A DNA stretch of 19,287 bases from Coxiellaceae bacterium UBA1530 (GCA_002323325.1 DCQA01000049.1:36957-56243); one strand, 5' to 3'; positions 1-9,438 are shown, counted from the first letter of the stretch. A program made the numbers and translations. Notes: generated from the letters alone by a model not told the origin.

Positions 1-44
1 CCGCCGTGAAAGGGCGGTGTCCTAGGCCTCTAGACGATGGGGAC
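1..44 (-). tRNA. tRNA-Glu (UUC), 5' part, cut by the window edge
   Basis: Read on the minus strand, this begins GTCCCC and continues through a D-arm (GTCTAGAGGCCTAGGAC) to a complete anticodon arm, CCGCC-CTTTCAC-GGCGG, with anticodon TTC. The T-arm and 3' acceptor strand lie outside the window. It is 15 bases downstream of tRNA-Ala and on the same strand as gltX, whose product charges this tRNA, so a common transcript is likely. The identification rests on the intact anticodon arm and the typical glutamate D-arm. Confidence 0.93.
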
Positions 45-59
45 CTATGTTTCTTCTTT

Positions 60-135
60 TGGTGGAGCTAAGCGGGATCGAACCGCTGACCTCAACACTG
101 CCAGTGTTGCGCTCTCCCAGCTGAGCTATAGCCCC
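60..135 (-). tRNA. tRNA-Ala (GGC)
   Basis: A complete 76-base tRNA on the minus strand with an encoded CCA tail. The acceptor stem GGGGCTA/TAGCTCC contains the G3:U70 wobble pair that marks alanine tRNAs. The anticodon arm is CAACA-CTGGCAG-TGTTG (anticodon GGC) and the T-arm is AGCGG-TTCGATC-CCGCT. It lies between gltX and tRNA-Glu, all on one strand. The spacer on the gltX side carries a seven-base perfect complement of the 5' acceptor strand (see findings). Confidence 0.97.
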
Positions 136-171
136 AAAAGAAGTGCATTCTAGAAAGGGGCTACGCACATG

Positions 172-1575
172 TCAAGCACTAATATAATCGATTGCAGCCT
201 TTAACCGTTGGGCAACGACTTCTTGTCCTAATAGGAGTAATGTCACATCCATTGATGGCGAACGCGTATCCCCTGTGACAGCAACACGAATAGGCTGAGC
301 CACCTTTCCAAACTTTAATCCCGTCGTCTCTACAACTTGATTAAGCACGCCTTTAATTGTATCCGCCGACCAAACGGATAATGCCTCTAATTGTTGTAAA
401 ACCAACAACAAGGGCTGTAACGCATCCTCTACTAAATGCTTTTCACCTTTTGGGGAATAGCCTTGAACAGATTTATAAAAGTACTGACTATCTTCTGCCA
501 AGTCTTGTAGGGTTTTGTAGCGATCCATCTGTAATTTATAAACATCCTCTAAAACAGGACCTTGAGTACAATCAATACCTAATGTAATAAATTGCTGGGT
601 TAATGCGGGCAAAACCTCATCAACTGATAGTGCTTTCATGTAGTGTTGATTCAGCCAGTTCAATTTATCCATATCAAGCACAGCATCTGAACGAGTTACA
701 GCATCTAAAGTAAACTCCTTAATCATCTCTTCCACGGTGAAGATTTCTTGGTCGCCAAAAGACCAACCCAATCGCACTAATTGATTGAGTAATGCTTGGG
801 GCAAGTACCCGGCACGTTGATAGTGAGTCACGTCCACTGCTCCGTGACGCTTAGATAGACGCTTACCATCTGAACCCAGAACCATGGGCAAATGAGCATA
901 TACGGGCAATCTTGCGCCTAAGGCCTGCAATAAATGAATTTGCCTTGGGGTATTACTAACATGATCAACTCCGCGAATAACATGTGAAATACCCATATCC
1001 AAATCGTCAACCACCACCGTCAAGTGATAAGTAGGAAAACCGTCACTACGAGCAATAATCAAATCATCTAGCTCACCGTTTTCAAATATCACCTCACCAA
1101 GTACCTGATCTTGGAAAATAACCTGTCCTGATTGCGGCGTCTTAAAACGAACAACATGGGGGACATCTGCTGGTACAGATAAATCACGGCAATACCCATC
1201 GTAAGCCATTTTTTCTTTATTTGCTTGCTGTGTCGCGCGTAAATTATCTAGACGTTCTTTTGTGCAAGCACATCGATATGCTTTACCTTCAGCTAGTAAT
1301 TGATCAATAACTGCTTGATACCGCTCTAAACGCTGGGTTTGATAGAACGGCCCTTCATCATATTCTAACCCCAACCATTCCATACCCCTTAGGATCGACT
1401 CAACGGATGATGAAGAGGAGCGCTCACGATCCGTATCCTCCATGCGTAAAATAAACTGACCACCATGGTGGCGAGCAAACAGATAATTAAATAACGCTAC
1501 TCGCGCACCACCTAGGTGCAAATCACCTGTTGGACTAGGGGGAAAGCGAGTACGTACCGCAGTCGTAGAATCCAT
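172..1575 (-). CDS. gltX: Glutamyl-tRNA synthetase (467 aa)
   Basis: Class I aminoacyl-tRNA synthetase that attaches glutamate to tRNA-Glu in the cytoplasm using ATP. The HIGH-type motif is PSPTGDLHLGG (residues 13-23) and the KMSKS-type motif is RLSKR (239-243). C102, C104 and C129 match three of the zinc-binding positions of the E. coli enzyme; the fourth, a histidine there, is aspartate here. The start at 1575 is preceded by GGAGG with correct spacing and gives the usual family length. The frame stays open upstream to 1686, but that would overlap coaA and add 37 residues the family lacks. It lies 61 bases after coaA and upstream of tRNA-Ala and tRNA-Glu, so the enzyme and its own tRNA are probably transcribed together. 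Confidence 0.97.
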   Translation of the reverse strand: MDSTTAVRTRFPPSPTGDLHLGGARVALFNYLFARHHGGQFILRMEDTDRERSSSSSVESILRGMEWLGLEYDEGPFYQTQRLERYQAVIDQLLAEGKAYRCACTKERLDNLRATQQANKEKMAYDGYCRDLSVPADVPHVVRFKTPQSGQVIFQDQVLGEVIFENGELDDLIIARSDGFPTYHLTVVVDDLDMGISHVIRGVDHVSNTPRQIHLLQALGARLPVYAHLPMVLGSDGKRLSKRHGAVDVTHYQRAGYLPQALLNQLVRLGWSFGDQEIFTVEEMIKEFTLDAVTRSDAVLDMDKLNWLNQHYMKALSVDEVLPALTQQFITLGIDCTQGPVLEDVYKLQMDRYKTLQDLAEDSQYFYKSVQGYSPKGEKHLVEDALQPLLLVLQQLEALSVWSADTIKGVLNQVVETTGLKFGKVAQPIRVAVTGDTRSPSMDVTLLLLGQEVVAQRLKAAIDYISA

Positions 1576-1636
1576 ATAGAACCTCCGATGATCAAAAAAA
1601 GTTGCAGCTTGAAAATTGTGCCATTGTAACGACTTA

Positions 1637-2479
1637 TTATCCTTTAAGCCATAATCCTTTAATGGCATGATCGCATTTTTTGTCAATTACCCAATCAGCA
1701 GAATCTCTTTGTGAAAGGATATTAAGGTGATAATTTTCAAGCTCCACTTCCTCCCAAACTCTCGATAGATACTCATCCATCTGCTCAGGATACAACCCTT
1801 TTAATGCATGGAAATATGAAGATGAATCGCAGCATGACGTGCCAATAAAACTCTTTAATCTCTTCAAAAACCAGCATTTGATAGCCTCTAATGGAGCCTC
1901 TAAAAAAATACCTATATCAACCTGAGACGAGTAATGCCCAAAATATATTGCATTAACCCCCTCAACTAACACGATATTCGGGTGATCAATTTGTTGGCAA
2001 AGATTCAACCTTCGACCACCTAACTTATGATCGTTATCCGGTATGATCACTGAATGTCCTACTCTGATATCTGATAGACATTGCTGCATGGCCGTTTGAT
2101 CAAAACTTTCTGGAAATCCCTTATGATGCCTCAATCCCATCGATTCTAGAGCATGACTAGAGAATAAGAAATTATCCGTTGTAAAACAACTGACTTCACC
2201 CCTTTCACACCAAGAGGTTAAAAGGGTAAAAAGTACTTCTGTAAAAATGCTTTTACCGACAGACGCAGCTCCAGTAACACCAATAATCATCGGAAAATTC
2301 GAATGCCAACATTGATACCGGCGCCATATCATGGCGGCTAGCGGAATAAAAATATCTTTTATATCGTCATGCGCAATCCCCAACCCGTTCAAATGAGCAA
2401 AACTATTCGGTTCAACTGAAGGAAGTTGACTAACATCGACTGCGTGGCATAACCCATGTTTTCGAGAGACATAATTCAT
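1637..2479 (-). CDS. coaA: Type I pantothenate kinase (CoaA), short form (280 aa)
   Basis: Phosphorylates pantothenate with ATP, the first and usually rate-setting step of coenzyme A synthesis. Visible family features are the P-loop GAASVGKS (70-77), TTDNFL (100-105, aspartate matching the E. coli catalytic one), KGFPESFD (120-127), a histidine in DNDHKL near 151, EGVNAI (173-178) and SYFHAL (221-226). E. coli CoaA is 316 residues; the shortfall is mostly N-terminal, and the loop after the histidine is also reduced. An ATG at 2479 preceded by AGGA is preferred over an in-frame GTG at 2494, which has no good ribosome site. Feedback by CoA is known for type I enzymes but cannot be judged here. 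The sequence has diverged, but family membership is clear. Confidence 0.88.
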   Translation of the reverse strand: MNYVSRKHGLCHAVDVSQLPSVEPNSFAHLNGLGIAHDDIKDIFIPLAAMIWRRYQCWHSNFPMIIGVTGAASVGKSIFTEVLFTLLTSWCERGEVSCFTTDNFLFSSHALESMGLRHHKGFPESFDQTAMQQCLSDIRVGHSVIIPDNDHKLGGRRLNLCQQIDHPNIVLVEGVNAIYFGHYSSQVDIGIFLEAPLEAIKCWFLKRLKSFIGTSCCDSSSYFHALKGLYPEQMDEYLSRVWEEVELENYHLNILSQRDSADWVIDKKCDHAIKGLWLKG

Positions 2480-2638
2480 CAAAAATCCTGACACTTATCG
2501 GCCTGGTCTAAAAAATTCAACGGATAATTTTATAGACAAAATGTCAGTATATGCTCGGGTAGAGTCCTTTTCAAAACTTTCAAACAGAATCCATACACTC
2601 GGTGGCTGATGAGAAAATAATTCCGTATAATCAGACCG

Positions 2639-4366
2639 ATGAAACGAATACTAACCATAAGCATCACCTTACTGACTGCGCTTTTTTGGGCTCCTAGTTA
2701 TGCTCTGTCTATTACTTATGAAATCCATGGACTGAAGGAAGGTCCAGACTATGAGAATGTCACGGCTGTCTTAAAAAACCTTAAAGCGAAATTTCATGAT
2801 GACACTAACATTCAAAACACTCAGCTAATGATAAAACGAACTAACGAGCAAATTAACGCGGCACTCAAACCATACGGATACTTTGAAGCAAAGACAGACA
2901 CTCGTCTAACTACTGTTGAAGATGGCGTGCATTTACGCATTAAGATTTCACCGGGGCCAGCAATCCAAGTCTCCGCTGTTGATATCCAGATCAGGGGTGA
3001 TGCCAAACATGACCCTGAGTTTGAACAGCTTATACGAAAACTCTCCCCTAAGGTTAATCATCAATTGAACACTACTGATTATGATAACCTTAAAAAGCAG
3101 CTATATAATCTCTCCGCAATGAGAGGATACTTTGAAGCGTCTATGACCAAAAGTAAGATTATTATCAACCAGCCACAGCACCAAGCAAGTATCATTATTC
3201 ACTTTAACTCTGGGCAACGATATCGTTTCAACAACATTACGATCAATGAAAATCATTACAACCCAAAGTTTATAAAAAAATTCATTCTTATCAAACCTAA
3301 TCAATATTTTAATAGTAAGCTCATCGAACACAGCAAAAAAAACCTGATTAACACTAACGCGTTTCAAAATGTCATTGTTGCCACTCAAAAAAAAGATAAA
3401 CAAACAAAAACCGTTGATGCCACTATCACTCTGAAAGAAAAAAAACCTGTTCAATATATCCTGGGAGCAGGCTATGGTACTGATACAGGTGTTCGCGGTA
3501 CATTAGGTGCTAACTTTCGTCGAATAAACAGCAATGGCCATCAACTAGAATCGTTGATACAAGCATCACAATATAACAGCAGTATCACAGCAACATATAA
3601 AATCCCAGGAAATCACCCAGCCAGCCAAGAAAACTTATTTGGTGTTGCATTTGGGCATATTGAACAAGACACGGGAACTAGCGATGTTCAGAAAGTTTCC
3701 TACAGCTATGTCACGAAAAAAAGACAATGGCACAGAATCATTTCACTGAGCGCCTTAGATGAAGACTACAACATCACAGATATCCCAAAAACCGATGCAC
3801 GTATGATATTTCCTAGTATTAACTGGTCACGAAGAAAAGCTAACAGTACCCTAAACCCAACGCATGGTTTATCAACCACTATTAATGCATCTGGTACTCC
3901 CTCTTTTCTATCCTCTAAAGATACTGGATTTTCACAAATACGTATCGACACAAATTTTCTCGATAGCTTCAGTGATAATACTTTTCGGATATTATTGCGT
4001 AATAGTATCGGAAGAACAGAGATTGAAAACTTATCTGAACTTCCTCTCTCGCTGCAATTATTTGCAGGGGGTAGTCGAAGTATACGAGGCTATGGTTATA
4101 ACTCTATTGGGCCTGGCGATAATCTAGTGACAGGAACTGTAGAATTTCAAAAAGCACTCCCCCACTTGAATTCCTGGTATATGGCGAGTTTTATTGATGC
4201 AGGTAATGTGACAGACAGCGATATACGAGATGATCTAAAAAGTAGCGTAGGCTTCGGTCTAGTTTGGTTGTCGCCATTAGGCATGATGGAACTTGACCTA
4301 GCATTTCCTATCCCCAAAGAGGACCAGGGTGCTCATGTGAGCTTTTCAATGGGGCCAACACTATGA
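2639..4366 (+). CDS. tamA: TamA, Omp85-family outer-membrane translocation and assembly protein (575 aa)
   Basis: Outer-membrane half of the TamA-TamB complex, which helps insert some outer-membrane proteins and is linked to phospholipid movement between membranes. A signal peptide (MKRIL, hydrophobic stretch, likely cut after SYA at residue 22) is followed by a POTRA region to about 270 and a 16-strand-type barrel with repeated aromatic/glycine strand patterns. The conserved Omp85 loop-6 motif appears as GGSRSIRGYGY with the arginine at 483. The length is almost that of E. coli TamA (577). No Shine-Dalgarno sequence precedes the ATG; a TATAAT lies only 7 bases upstream (see findings). The stop overlaps the tamB start by four bases (ATGA), which indicates translational coupling. 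Confidence 0.93.
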   Translation: MKRILTISITLLTALFWAPSYALSITYEIHGLKEGPDYENVTAVLKNLKAKFHDDTNIQNTQLMIKRTNEQINAALKPYGYFEAKTDTRLTTVEDGVHLRIKISPGPAIQVSAVDIQIRGDAKHDPEFEQLIRKLSPKVNHQLNTTDYDNLKKQLYNLSAMRGYFEASMTKSKIIINQPQHQASIIIHFNSGQRYRFNNITINENHYNPKFIKKFILIKPNQYFNSKLIEHSKKNLINTNAFQNVIVATQKKDKQTKTVDATITLKEKKPVQYILGAGYGTDTGVRGTLGANFRRINSNGHQLESLIQASQYNSSITATYKIPGNHPASQENLFGVAFGHIEQDTGTSDVQKVSYSYVTKKRQWHRIISLSALDEDYNITDIPKTDARMIFPSINWSRRKANSTLNPTHGLSTTINASGTPSFLSSKDTGFSQIRIDTNFLDSFSDNTFRILLRNSIGRTEIENLSELPLSLQLFAGGSRSIRGYGYNSIGPGDNLVTGTVEFQKALPHLNSWYMASFIDAGNVTDSDIRDDLKSSVGFGLVWLSPLGMMELDLAFPIPKEDQGAHVSFSMGPTL

Positions 4367-7300
4367 AAAAGATCCTCACTTCAGTCTTACTCGTCTCTTT
4401 TTCTTTAGCCTGTGTCTTATTAATTTTACTATTTAGCCCCATAGGCTTAAGAGGTATCATTTCTATCCATAATCACTACAGCGATAACCCTATTCAGTAC
4501 AGACGTATTCACGGAAATATTTTAGGGCCTATTCGAATTCAACATCTCTATACTTGTAGTGCACAGGCTTGCATTAATGCACAGTCAGTCTATATCTCCT
4601 GGAGCCCAAGCAAACTGTTATCTGGTAAAATAGTGATTGACGACGTACGTAGCAAAAATATAGTTATCCATCAGAATAAAGCTATATTGAGCCTACCTAA
4701 AGCGAAGAGCCACAAGCGAAAACCACTTCACTGGTCAATAAAACGTGTATTCATCAGAAGATTAACTTTTAATACACCATCTCAGCACAGTTTTGTATTT
4801 CAGCCAATCAACCTTAAGTCGACACAATCCGATAAAGAGATTAATTTCAGCTTTAAAGGAAAACTGATAAAACCCACCATTAATCAATATAAGATCGATA
4901 TTCATGGAGCACCGGATGACTACAATATTGAGATCGATGCTCAAGGAGGATCCTCACACCTACACTGGCATGGTACAGGAAGCCAGACAGGCATTAAACT
5001 CGTAAACAGTGATCATATTCTTGCAAAAGGCAGTATGACATCACAAATCGATTTCCGCTGGGCACCCATCTTATCATGGAACTTAGATATCCATGCAAAA
5101 GACATATTAGCAAGCACATGGAACTCAACATGGCCCTCACCAATCAACCTTAACATTCACTCACAAGGGACTATTAAAAATAAAAAACCTAACATATCAC
5201 TATCCGCTATAGGTAATACACCGAATAATCATCTCTCTATTTCAGGAAAAATTAGTACTCAGAACCATCTATCGTGGGATATCACGAGCAATAAGCTATC
5301 AGAGATTATACCTGATCTATTTGGGACCTTGACTTCCCATGGAACAATTACAGGTTTTTCCCTACAACCAACTATTGATGCCTCGATCACGGCTTCACAG
5401 TTAAAATACAAGCAATCAAAGATTAAATCATTAGCATCGACAGTCTTTATTGATTTAAGCCAAAAAAGATCGTCCAATCTTAAAATTAAAGCATCCTCTC
5501 TCAATGGCTACAATCATGATCTCAAGGATCTCGAACTACAAGCGAATGGTACTCTTAAAAATTACAGCCTTACTGGAATAATTCAACATCAACTTGCAAC
5601 ATTATCTATCGCTCTTCAAGGATCGTATTTGCCCAGTAACTGGAAGAATCACTTTAATACACTCCAACTCAAAACTTCACAATTTGGTCAATGGAAATTA
5701 ACCCATCCATTCACTATCACAAAAACTCAATCTCACATAGACTCCGATGCTGCATGCTTTACACTCACCGACCATCCAAGTAATCAAAGCTGTGTTGAAG
5801 CGCATTGGCAATCCAATCAAAACTGGTCAGGTACATTATCCAGTCATGGCGTTACTATCACTCAACTCACGCAGCCGTTTTTACCGGATCACACAACTCT
5901 ATCAGGGCTATTAGAACTCAATGCTCAAGCTTCGGGAACTAGAAAGAATATCAACCAACTCTCCCTAACAACATCCGTTGATCAAGGAAAAATCACCTAT
6001 CATGACCGGACAGTATCACACACTATCCCTATCAATCAGGCCAAGATTGACAGTAACTATCACTCAAAACAGTTACATTCAACAATTCACCTCACTTTAG
6101 AACCAAATAATAGTGTTCAAACTGATTTTACAATTAAAGACTTCTCACGACTCAGCATGCCCAAAGTTAACCAACTTATTGAGGGGTCATTAAGTATCAA
6201 GGCGGATGACTTACAATCTTACAACCCTTTCATACCTAATATCGACATTAAAAAAGGTAGTATAAACTCCTCGTTGAAGATCTCAGGGCCGATTAAATCG
6301 GCAAGTATTCAAGGAGAATCATCTCTCAAAAATATAAAAGTTTTCCTACCAAAGATTGGACTAGCAATCTCTGATATGAATTTCTCTTTATTCAACCAAG
6401 GCCATACTACGAACTATTCAGGGACTATCCACTCAAACGATACTGCTCTTAATTTTAAAGGCAACAGCCAATTTAAAAATGATCAGTGGTTATCGTCATT
6501 ACACTTATATGGTGCAGATTTCAATCTAATTAATAACGAAGAATATTCCATTTCAGCCAGTCCTGACTTAACAGTCAATGTTGCCAATAAAGATATAAAT
6601 ATCAATGGTAAAATTGATATTCCAAGAGCTATCATTGCTCCATATCGCGCAAAAAATGTGAAGCACTTACCTCATAACGACATTCAATACTACACTGAAA
6701 GTGTCAAAAACCCATGGCTAGTTCATGGTAAGGTTGACCTCAATCTTGGAAGTAACATCAATATCAATATTATTGGCATCAATGGAAAAGCCACTGGTAA
6801 CCTAACTGTTAGTAAACTTGCTCAAGGCAGCACACTGTGTAATGGTAATATTTTTATTGATGGTCTATACGAAGCTTATGGGCATAAACTAAAAGTCTCG
6901 CCTCACTCTATGTTAAGTTACAATAACAGTCCTATTACTAACCCAATACTTAACTTAAAAGCCACTAAAACCATTACAAACTCCAATCAATTATATCAGC
7001 AAAATTTTTCTGCTAATAACATCATAGTCGGTGTTGAAGTGACTGGCTTGTTAGACCAACCAAATATAAGCCTTTTTTCGATACCGGCCAATCTTTCACA
7101 ATCAGACATCCTGTCTTATTTAATTTTAGGACATGTATCTAACTATGCAGCATCTAGTGATCCTACGCAGCAATATTCGAACAATACTGCAAATATTTTT
7201 GACACATTAAAACTTGCTCAGGCAGGCCTTTCAACAACTAACTCAAGTGGATTGAGCAATAATATTGAAAAAACACTAGGGCTCAATGAACTAGGTGTTG

Positions 7301-7533
7301 AAACGAGTTCAACTGTCGATGCTGTCGGTAATGAAATTGCTCAACAAGACTACTTTGTACTTGGTAAATTTATTGCACCCAAGTTATATTTACGGTACAG
7401 CCAAGGACTGATGGACAGCAATGATATATTACAATTCAAGTATTTCATTACGCCTCAATGGATTATACAAACTCAGGCAGACTCACTAGACAACAGCAAC
7501 GGAATTGATATATTGTACACGATAGAACATTAG
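4363..7533 (+). CDS. tamB: TamB, AsmA-like inner-membrane/periplasmic protein (1056 aa)
   Basis: Partner of TamA. TamB is anchored in the inner membrane by an N-terminal helix (about residues 5-28 here) and spans the periplasm as a long beta-rich groove thought to carry phospholipids and to help TamA. The middle is low-complexity, rich in N, S, I, T and H, with short alternating beta-strand patterns typical of this family. The C-terminal TamB (DUF490) domain covers roughly the last 350 residues and contains DILSYLILGH near 914-923 and a strand-rich end (YFVLGKFIAPKLYLRYSQG). E. coli TamB is about 1260 residues, so this one has a shorter middle section. The start is fixed by the four-base overlap with tamA. 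Confidence 0.93.
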   Translation: MKKILTSVLLVSFSLACVLLILLFSPIGLRGIISIHNHYSDNPIQYRRIHGNILGPIRIQHLYTCSAQACINAQSVYISWSPSKLLSGKIVIDDVRSKNIVIHQNKAILSLPKAKSHKRKPLHWSIKRVFIRRLTFNTPSQHSFVFQPINLKSTQSDKEINFSFKGKLIKPTINQYKIDIHGAPDDYNIEIDAQGGSSHLHWHGTGSQTGIKLVNSDHILAKGSMTSQIDFRWAPILSWNLDIHAKDILASTWNSTWPSPINLNIHSQGTIKNKKPNISLSAIGNTPNNHLSISGKISTQNHLSWDITSNKLSEIIPDLFGTLTSHGTITGFSLQPTIDASITASQLKYKQSKIKSLASTVFIDLSQKRSSNLKIKASSLNGYNHDLKDLELQANGTLKNYSLTGIIQHQLATLSIALQGSYLPSNWKNHFNTLQLKTSQFGQWKLTHPFTITKTQSHIDSDAACFTLTDHPSNQSCVEAHWQSNQNWSGTLSSHGVTITQLTQPFLPDHTTLSGLLELNAQASGTRKNINQLSLTTSVDQGKITYHDRTVSHTIPINQAKIDSNYHSKQLHSTIHLTLEPNNSVQTDFTIKDFSRLSMPKVNQLIEGSLSIKADDLQSYNPFIPNIDIKKGSINSSLKISGPIKSASIQGESSLKNIKVFLPKIGLAISDMNFSLFNQGHTTNYSGTIHSNDTALNFKGNSQFKNDQWLSSLHLYGADFNLINNEEYSISASPDLTVNVANKDININGKIDIPRAIIAPYRAKNVKHLPHNDIQYYTESVKNPWLVHGKVDLNLGSNININIIGINGKATGNLTVSKLAQGSTLCNGNIFIDGLYEAYGHKLKVSPHSMLSYNNSPITNPILNLKATKTITNSNQLYQQNFSANNIIVGVEVTGLLDQPNISLFSIPANLSQSDILSYLILGHVSNYAASSDPTQQYSNNTANIFDTLKLAQAGLSTTNSSGLSNNIEKTLGLNELGVETSSTVDAVGNEIAQQDYFVLGKFIAPKLYLRYSQGLMDSNDILQFKYFITPQWIIQTQADSLDNSNGIDILYTIEH

Positions 7534-7580
7534 CCATAACCTATTGATCAATATACAATACCATTGATAAGAGCAGACAC

Positions 7581-7901
7581 ATGAACCATGACAGACTTAC
7601 CTACGATCTTATCAGCGCTGTTCTGGAAAATAACGCCGAACGAGTCAAAGAACTTCTTGAGGAAGGTGCTGATGCTAATCGTCCGTTAGATCAAGCAAAT
7701 GTAACGCCCTTGCACTATGCCGCTCAACATAATGCCCTAAACTGTATTCCACTACTCATTGACGCGGGCGCTAATCTATTCGCGAAAACCGAACCTGATG
7801 GACAAATTCCCGTGGAAATATCACTTCTCCATCGTCACCAACAGGTGACTCAGTTACTCATGCACTATATACAATCTCACGATAAAACAACCATCAACTA
7901 A
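7581..7901 (+). CDS. Small ankyrin-repeat protein (106 aa)
   Basis: Made almost wholly of about three ankyrin repeats: residues 4-33 (AVLENNAERVKELLEEGADAN), 41-72 with the canonical TPLHYAAQ and LLIDAGANLF, and a weaker 73-103 (HRHQQVTQLLMHYI). Ankyrin repeats bind other proteins; no enzyme domain, signal peptide or membrane segment is visible, so a cytoplasmic adaptor or a small secreted protein are both possible. It follows tamB by 47 bases and may share its transcript, though a weak promoter in the gap cannot be excluded. The ribosome site (GAG, 8 bases before ATG) is poor. The partner is unknown. Confidence 0.85.
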   Translation: MNHDRLTYDLISAVLENNAERVKELLEEGADANRPLDQANVTPLHYAAQHNALNCIPLLIDAGANLFAKTEPDGQIPVEISLLHRHQQVTQLLMHYIQSHDKTTIN

Positions 7902-7945
7902 GTTTATCATAAACTCATCATTCAAATTCAAAAGTGGAGAATGCC

Positions 7946-8140
7946 TTGTTTAAAAAAACCTGTAACATCGATAAAACCGACCGTATCAATCGTGCCATCA
8001 TTGGTGTTTTTTTATTTTTAGGCGCTTACTTTGGATTAGGTCTACATTTTTTTATGGCTGTAGGTATCATATTACTGATTGAAGGCTTGATTGGATGGTG
8101 CTCGATACCTTACCTAATTAAGCGTTTCAAAAAACACTAA
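7946..8140 (+). CDS. Small DUF2892-type inner-membrane protein (64 aa), TTG start
   Basis: Matches the pattern of DUF2892 membrane proteins (YgaP C-terminal type): a short N-terminal NIDKTDRINRAIIG segment, two hydrophobic helices (about 17-33 and 34-51), and a short basic tail (IKRFKKH). Function is unknown; some relatives are fused to rhodanese domains, but none is present here. A TTG start at 7946 is proposed because GGAG lies six bases before it and the first residues then match the family. A GTG at 7934 is in frame but has no ribosome site, and the nearby ATG at 7941 is out of frame. Its stop overlaps that of ampG on the other strand. Confidence 0.75.
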   Translation: MFKKTCNIDKTDRINRAIIGVFLFLGAYFGLGLHFFMAVGIILLIEGLIGWCSIPYLIKRFKKH

Positions 8141-9381
8141 GATGTCGACAAAACTGGATTGATTTCAAAATAATTATAGTGTTTCAGTATAACCAGCAAC
8201 CATAGGCTAGGCAGCCCAACTAAAAAACTAATCACAAAAAATGGCGCCCAGCCCACAACACTCACCATACTTGCTGCCAACGGACCGCATATAATGCGGC
8301 CGACTGAAGCAATAGCAGAAAATAGAGCGTATTGCGTTGCACTATAGCGTTGGTGACACAGCGACATCAAAAAAGCAACAAAAGCTATTGTTGCGACACC
8401 GCCACAGAAATAATCACTGAAAATACTAACAATTAGTAAGGCATGACTCTTTCCCACAATCGCAAGTGCGGCAAACAGTAGGTTTGAGCTCATCTGCAAA
8501 AAACCAAACACGAACAAGGATCGATATAAACCTAACCAAGGATAAAGTAGCCCACCAACAACTCCCCCGATTAATGTCGCAGCTAACCCTATTGTTTTAC
8601 TCCATAGACCAACTGTGACTAAGTCAAAGCCTACCCCCCGCAAAAGAAAAGTGGTGTTTAGTGCTAGCGCGAGAGCATCTGCAATTTTATAAAGTACCAT
8701 GAAGGTAAGTAATAAAAGCACATGATCACGTCTCAAAAAATCGACTATAGGCTCTACAACAGCTTCTTTTAATGAAGCTGGTCGATTTAACTCGTTGGGG
8801 GCTCGTGGGAGATAGTAGCTAACAACAACGTTTATCAACATACACAATGCCATTAATCGATAGGCAACCACCCACCCCATTGTACTAGCAATGACTAATG
8901 CAAATGCGCCTGAAACTAACATTGCAAAGCGATAGCCAATTGAAAGTAACGCTGCCGCAAATCCACGTTCAGAAGACCGGGAAATATCAGTTCGATAGGC
9001 GTCTATCACAACATCCTGGGAAGCGGAGGCAAAAGCAACCACTAAGGCCACAGCAGCTATTAAATCAGGCACTGTAGCAGGTGATAAATAAGACATTATC
9101 CATAAACATGAAGCAATACAGGATTGCCATACCATCATCCAAACAGCACGCTTACCACCTTTAAAGGGGACATAGCACTCCATCAAGGGTGCCCATAAGA
9201 CTTTCAATAAATAGGGGAGGCCCACTAAACTTAATAATCCAATCGTCATTAAATTAACGTTCGATTCGGTGTACCAAGCTTGGAGTGTGCTTCCTGTTAG
9301 AGCAATGGGCAAACCTGATGCAAAACTCGTCAGCAGAACTGCTCGCATCCGACGGTTGTATAATGAGCGTATCGCTTTCAC
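8137..9381 (-). CDS. ampG: AmpG-type muropeptide permease (MFS, 414 aa), GTG start
   Basis: Major facilitator permease that imports GlcNAc-anhydro-MurNAc peptides from the periplasm for peptidoglycan recycling; in some bacteria this also controls beta-lactamase induction. About 12 hydrophobic helices are visible. Diagnostic AmpG segments are SGLPIALTGSTLQAW (near 22-36), LPYLLKVLWAPLME (55-68) and SQDVVIDAYRTD (121-132). The GTG at 9381 has AGGAG five bases upstream and yields the usual MKxxxNRRM beginning; an upstream ATG at 9411 has no ribosome site. It lies 57 bases after pssA on the same strand, so the two probably share a transcript. The substrate is inferred from the family; AmpG-like paralogues with other cargo exist. 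Confidence 0.87.
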   Translation of the reverse strand: MKAIRSLYNRRMRAVLLTSFASGLPIALTGSTLQAWYTESNVNLMTIGLLSLVGLPYLLKVLWAPLMECYVPFKGGKRAVWMMVWQSCIASCLWIMSYLSPATVPDLIAAVALVVAFASASQDVVIDAYRTDISRSSERGFAAALLSIGYRFAMLVSGAFALVIASTMGWVVAYRLMALCMLINVVVSYYLPRAPNELNRPASLKEAVVEPIVDFLRRDHVLLLLTFMVLYKIADALALALNTTFLLRGVGFDLVTVGLWSKTIGLAATLIGGVVGGLLYPWLGLYRSLFVFGFLQMSSNLLFAALAIVGKSHALLIVSIFSDYFCGGVATIAFVAFLMSLCHQRYSATQYALFSAIASVGRIICGPLAASMVSVVGWAPFFVISFLVGLPSLWLLVILKHYNYFEINPVLSTS

Positions 9382-9438
9382 TATCACTCCTAATCCATCA
9401 ACAAGGAACATTATTTAATCGGATTAATCCATCCATGC

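Noticed and set aside
1576..1686. In-frame N-terminal extension of gltX up to 1686
   Set aside because: It overlaps coaA, adds residues the family lacks, and the strong GGAGG site is just before the ATG at 1575.
3101..3454. 117-residue minus-strand reading frame inside tamA
   Set aside because: Antisense to a well-supported gene, and its composition is what the tamA coding sequence would produce in that frame.
7901..7915. Inverted repeat AGTTTA-TCA-TAAACT after the ankyrin gene, as a terminator
   Set aside because: The stem is AT-rich and no T-run follows, so it is not a convincing rho-independent terminator.
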